From the NCBI GenBank assembly GCA_020846145.1, contig JADLEL010000156.1:1-37159 (forward strand): a DNA stretch of 37,159 nucleotides, in the 5' to 3' direction. This stretch comes from Pirellulales bacterium (GTDB taxonomy: Bacteria > Planctomycetota > Planctomycetia > Pirellulales > Thermoguttaceae). Position numbers and translations under genes: made by a program. The first letter of the stretch is position 1; each line of letters begins with the position of its first letter. Positions 31,846 to 37,159 of the stretch are shown here, piece after piece. The notes below the pieces were generated by a model. It worked only from the letters and a program-made list of their open reading frames with translations, searched no databases and had not been told where the DNA came from.

Positions 31846-32547
31846 ATGGGAGTTGATGATCTGCAAATACTGCGCGAGGACGGGGCTTGCCTGGTAGTTT
31901 TGAAACCGGCTGGCTTATTGACGCAAGCGCCACCCGGCATCGACAGCATGGAAGCACGGATTCGAGCATTCCTTCAGAGGCGGGAGGGGCGCGAGGCGGA
32001 GGAGATCTACCTTGGCGTGCCGCATCGGCTGGATCGGCCGGCTTCGGGGGCAATGGTGTTTTGCACGAAATATCGGGCGACCCGGAAATTGGCCGAACAG
32101 TTCGAGAACCGTTCGGTAAAAAAAGTGTACTGGGCCTTGGCGTCGGGCCGCGTGCTTCCCGACGCGGGCACTTGGGAAGATTATCTCCGCAAAATCCCCG
32201 GCGAAGCCCGCGCGGAGATCATTTCCCCAGAGCACCCGGAAGGCCGAGCGGCCGTTTTGCACTATCGCACTTTAGCCGTCGCAAATTGGGGAACCTGGCT
32301 GGAAATCCAATTGGAGACCGGCCGCACGCATCAAGTGCGGGTGCAAGCCGCCGCGCGGGGATATCCCCTGCTCGGCGATGCCCTCTACGGTTCGACCGTG
32401 CCCTTCGGTCCGCAACATGAAGACGAACGGCTGCGGGCCATCGCCCTGCACGCCCGGACGCTGGAGTTTCGACATCCCGGCACGAAAGAAATCATCGCGG
32501 TAACGGCCCCGGTGGGGGAGCAATGGAAAAAATATCTGAGCATATAA
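31846..32547 (+). CDS. RluA-type RNA pseudouridine synthase
   Basis: A 233-residue pseudouridine synthase of the RluA/RsuA superfamily, which isomerises uridine in rRNA or tRNA. It starts at the catalytic core without an S4 domain: ILREDGACLVVLKPAGLLTQ, then motif II PHRLDRPASGAMVFCTKYRA with the catalytic Asp (HRLDR), SVKKVYWALASG, and LETGRTHQVRVQAAARGYPLLGD (motif III with the Arg). It ends with IALHARTLEFRHPGTKE. The length fits the short RluA-like members. Which uridine it modifies cannot be told from the sequence. It is followed by a Y1-type transposase gene, whose longer reading would overlap its 3' end. Confidence 0.9.
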   Translation: MGVDDLQILREDGACLVVLKPAGLLTQAPPGIDSMEARIRAFLQRREGREAEEIYLGVPHRLDRPASGAMVFCTKYRATRKLAEQFENRSVKKVYWALASGRVLPDAGTWEDYLRKIPGEARAEIISPEHPEGRAAVLHYRTLAVANWGTWLEIQLETGRTHQVRVQAAARGYPLLGDALYGSTVPFGPQHEDERLRAIALHARTLEFRHPGTKEIIAVTAPVGEQWKKYLSI

Positions 32548-32621
32548 AAAATCATTCCATCCGCTTGCGGATTAGCAGTTGTGGAAGCGATAAACAAACG
32601 CGTTTTATCGAGAACGAAATT

Positions 32622-33254
32622 ATGCAGAAGCCCTTGCTGATCGCCTATCATCTGATGTGGACGGCTTACGGCCATTGGTTGCCCAATGATCCGCGAGGCA
32701 GCACTTCAAAAACCGTTGCCAGTAAAGCGCTAGCCGAATTGGGTGAAATGCATCCTGGAAGGCGAGACGTTCAGCCGACGGGCGCGGTTATCCGTTCGTT
32801 TAAATCCAAAGCTTCCGAAGTATTAAAATATCCATTGCTGTCCTTTGCACCCAATGAATTCAAGGGGGTTGGCGAGGGAATAGCGATAACCGTTCACGAG
32901 CACAATTACACGTGCTATGCTTGCGCCATTATGCCCGACCACATACTTCTATTGATACGAAAACACAAACATCAAGCCGAGGAAATGATCGCTCATTTCC
33001 AAGAAACAAGTCGGATGCATCTGCACCATGTGGGGATTCGATCTTCGGAGCATCCCGTATGGACGGCCGGCGGATATAAAGTCTTTTTGTATCATCCCCT
33101 TGAAATCCGCCGCACAATCCGTTATATCGAAGAAAATCCCATCAAGTGGCGGTTGCCAAAGCAACAATGGCCCTTCGTGATAAAATACGACGGCCGGCCG
33201 TTGCACCCGGGGCATAATCCGAATTCGCCGTATGCGAGGGGATTGCGAAGATAG
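32622..33254 (+). CDS. Y1 (IS200/RAYT-like) transposase, HUH motif degenerate
   Basis: About 210 residues from ATG 32622 (MQKPLLIAYHLMWTAYGHWL); an in-frame ATG at 32523 would overlap the pseudouridine synthase gene. PLLIAYHLMWTAYGHWLPND, PRGSTSK, YACAIMPDHILLLIRKHKHQ and IRRTIRYIEENPIKWRLP identify a branch of RAYT-like transposases common in planctomycetes. The HUH metal motif normally reads HVH in this position, but here it reads HIL, so the second metal-binding His is lost. The candidate catalytic Tyr in RYIEENP is kept. I see no flanking inverted repeats. It is probably inactive as a nuclease or repurposed (inference). Confidence 0.8.
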   Translation: MQKPLLIAYHLMWTAYGHWLPNDPRGSTSKTVASKALAELGEMHPGRRDVQPTGAVIRSFKSKASEVLKYPLLSFAPNEFKGVGEGIAITVHEHNYTCYACAIMPDHILLLIRKHKHQAEEMIAHFQETSRMHLHHVGIRSSEHPVWTAGGYKVFLYHPLEIRRTIRYIEENPIKWRLPKQQWPFVIKYDGRPLHPGHNPNSPYARGLRR

Positions 33255-33326
33255 CAAGTCTATTGAGCATACATTGCGAAGCCGCAAGCGGCTGGAAAGA
33301 AAAAACCATACCAGAGGATAACCTTC

Positions 33327-36020
<2,694 letters not shown>

Positions 36021-36159
36021 TGATGGCCGCTCTTTCCGTGAACCGAGGTCTTATGTATCGCCCGTCCGCTCCTGCTAATAAATCCGCCGTCGATGCGATT
36101 ACGATCCGATTTGAATTATTTTCCGTCCGTGATAGAATGGTATTCATCCGCTAACCCGC

Positions 36160-36250
36160 ATTATTCATAAAAGCGATTTGTAGAAGCGGCATCTTGCCGC
36201 TTTTGCCTAAAATGCGGCAGGATGCCGCATCTACGATGTTTATGAATAAT
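36160..36250 (+). repeat. TTATTCATAAA MITE-like element, complete 91-bp copy
   Basis: Perfect 12-bp terminal inverted repeats ATTATTCATAAA and TTTATGAATAAT enclose two hairpins, AAGCGGCATCTTGCCGCTT and ATGCGGCAGGATGCCGCAT. A truncated inverted copy is at 30210-30287. It ends 30 bases before the DUF433 start codon. Confidence 0.9.
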
Positions 36251-36280
36251 CCCGTCTAAGAGAATCGGAAAGGTAAAATT

Positions 36281-36592
36281 ATGTCCACCGTCGAATACGC
36301 GCATCTTTCCCAGGATGAATTCGGCGCGCCGATCGTAACCGGCACGGGAACCAAAGTCATTCAGATCGTGGGCGATCATGTCTATTGGGGGTGGGATGCC
36401 GAGCAAATCCACCGACAGCATCCCGATTTGAATCTCGGCCAAATTCACAGCGCTTTGAGCTATTATTACGATCATCAAGCCGAAATGGACGCCGAACTTA
36501 AACGACGCGCAGAAATTGCAGAGGAAATAAAGGCGCAATTGGGTCCGGGGCCCGCAGCGGATAAGCTCAAGGCGACGGGGAGATTGACGTGA
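36281..36592 (+). CDS. DUF433 family antitoxin
   Basis: A 103-residue protein. The core (GAPIVTGTGTKVIQIVGDHVYWGWDAEQIHRQHPDL) is the DUF433 winged-helix type DNA-binding fold: IxGT-x(n)-V...G...EI...P.L. It is followed by NLGQIHSALSYYYDHQAEMD and a charged C-terminal helix. DUF433 proteins usually pair with a PIN-like DUF5615 toxin (established knowledge), and exactly that gene follows with a 4-base overlap (GTGA). It probably neutralises the toxin through its C-terminal helix and represses the shared promoter (inference). ATG follows GAAAGGTAAAATT. A complete MITE-like element lies just upstream and may hold or disturb the promoter. Confidence 0.88.
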   Translation: MSTVEYAHLSQDEFGAPIVTGTGTKVIQIVGDHVYWGWDAEQIHRQHPDLNLGQIHSALSYYYDHQAEMDAELKRRAEIAEEIKAQLGPGPAADKLKATGRLT

Positions 36593-36936
36593 GTTTAAGA
36601 TTCTACATGGATCATCACGTTCCGCGGGCGATTTCCATTTCCTTGAGACAACGAGGCATCGACCTTTTAACCGCTTTGGAAGATTCGCGCGAACGCGCCT
36701 CCGATGAGTCCATACTGCTTCGCGCCGCCGAATTAGGACGCATCGTTTATACGAACGACGAGGACTTTCTCGGCATCGCACATCGATGGAATCAAGCGGG
36801 GCAACCTTTTGCGGGGATCGTGTTCGCCCAACAGCAGAGGTCGGGCATCGGCAAGATCATCGAGGATTTAGATTTGATTGCCCAGGTAATGGAGGCCGAG
36901 GAAATGTCGAATCGAGTACAATTCATCCCTCTTTGA
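36589..36936 (+). CDS. DUF5615 PIN-like toxin
   Basis: A 115-residue PIN-like protein from GTG 36589, which overlaps the stop codon of the antitoxin gene. The opening LRFYMDHHVPRAISISLRQRGID has the D-(x)-H-V-P phrase of DUF5615, with Asp8 as a probable metal ligand. ASDESILLRAAELGRIVYTNDEDFLGIA carries the further acidic residues (Asp and Glu in SDE; D-E-D-F) expected of a PIN-type RNase site. All key acidic residues are present, so the toxin looks intact. It ends 25 bases before REPIN-like copy D. Confidence 0.85.
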   Translation: MSLRFYMDHHVPRAISISLRQRGIDLLTALEDSRERASDESILLRAAELGRIVYTNDEDFLGIAHRWNQAGQPFAGIVFAQQQRSGIGKIIEDLDLIAQVMEAEEMSNRVQFIPL

Positions 36937-36961
36937 ACCTCTCCCTTCCCTTTATGCTTTT

Positions 36962-37159
36962 GTAAGCGTTCACGCCCCGGTCGGGGACTGGTCCATTTTT
37001 CGGCGAAATGACGTATTTTGCGGGCAAACGGCAGGCCGAAAACATGGACCTGTCCCCTTCCCGCGGCGCGAGGGGGACAGTCCCATTTTCGCGGCGATTA
37101 AGCATTATTACGGCGCCATCATCTTTTGCGCCGCGAAAATCGGGACAGTCCCCTGTGAA
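36962..37159 (+). repeat. REPIN/MITE-like palindromic element, copy D (cut by window end)
   Basis: Matches copy C throughout: terminal GTAAGCGTTCAC at 36962, left hairpin GGGGACTGGTCCATTTTTCG/CGAAAACATGGACCTGTCCC, then the right hairpin. Only about seven bases of the closing terminal repeat are missing at the window end. Confidence 0.9.

Overview
The window looks like a chromosomal contig from a planctomycete, most likely Pirellulales-like. The evidence is four PEP-CTERM surface proteins, a DUF1570-type secreted protein, a small membrane protein of the 'RFQFGISTLLYIMTGLAVL' type, an LpxA gene that implies a lipid A outer membrane, GH127 sugar chemistry, a moderately high G+C content and many short palindromic intergenic repeats. 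Both ends lie inside copies of the same dispersed palindromic element, so the contig was probably broken there during assembly (inference).

Layout. 1-660: end of a repeat copy and a YhcH-type sugar protein. 680-7030, minus strand: a stand-alone sigma-54 activator, a degenerate receiver-domain protein behind a convincing sigma-54 promoter, and four PEP-CTERM genes. 7100-10150: a repeat island with a RAYT transposase flanked by inverted repeats, a redoxin gene with an apparent ATT start, and a group II intron domain V relic. 10152-16480: a fused nucleotidyltransferase/GHMP sugar kinase, lpxA, tRNA-Arg(CCT) and an Aas-like acyl-CoA/ACP synthetase. 16851-20616: divergently transcribed GH127 beta-L-arabinofuranosidase and a Tat-exported sugar isomerase-like protein. 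20699-29219, minus strand: a coiled-coil protein, a DUF1570-type protein, a small basic ORF, a PhoPQ-related type alpha/beta hydrolase and PutA. 29710-36936, plus strand: a membrane protein, a lipoprotein, a TPR membrane protein, an RluA-type pseudouridine synthase, a decayed Y1 transposase, aconitase, and a DUF433/DUF5615 toxin-antitoxin pair.

How the genes may work together. The sigma-54 activator, receiver-like protein and PEP-CTERM block suggest a regulated surface or extracellular matrix module, although I see a -24/-12 promoter only at the receiver gene. GH127, the isomerase-like protein, the YhcH protein and the fused sugar kinase/nucleotidyltransferase point to uptake and activation of unusual sugars such as L-arabinose or L-fucose. 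PutA and aconitase are core carbon metabolism.

The most distinctive theme is how far palindromic repeats have entered genes. One forms the last 19 codons of the sugar kinase. One supplies the end and stop codon of the receiver protein. One is inserted in frame in the PutA interdomain linker. Others sit directly before start codons or exactly at the 5' end of the tRNA. At least five separate palindromic families occur in 37 kb, together with two Y1 (RAYT-like) transposase genes that could explain some of them.
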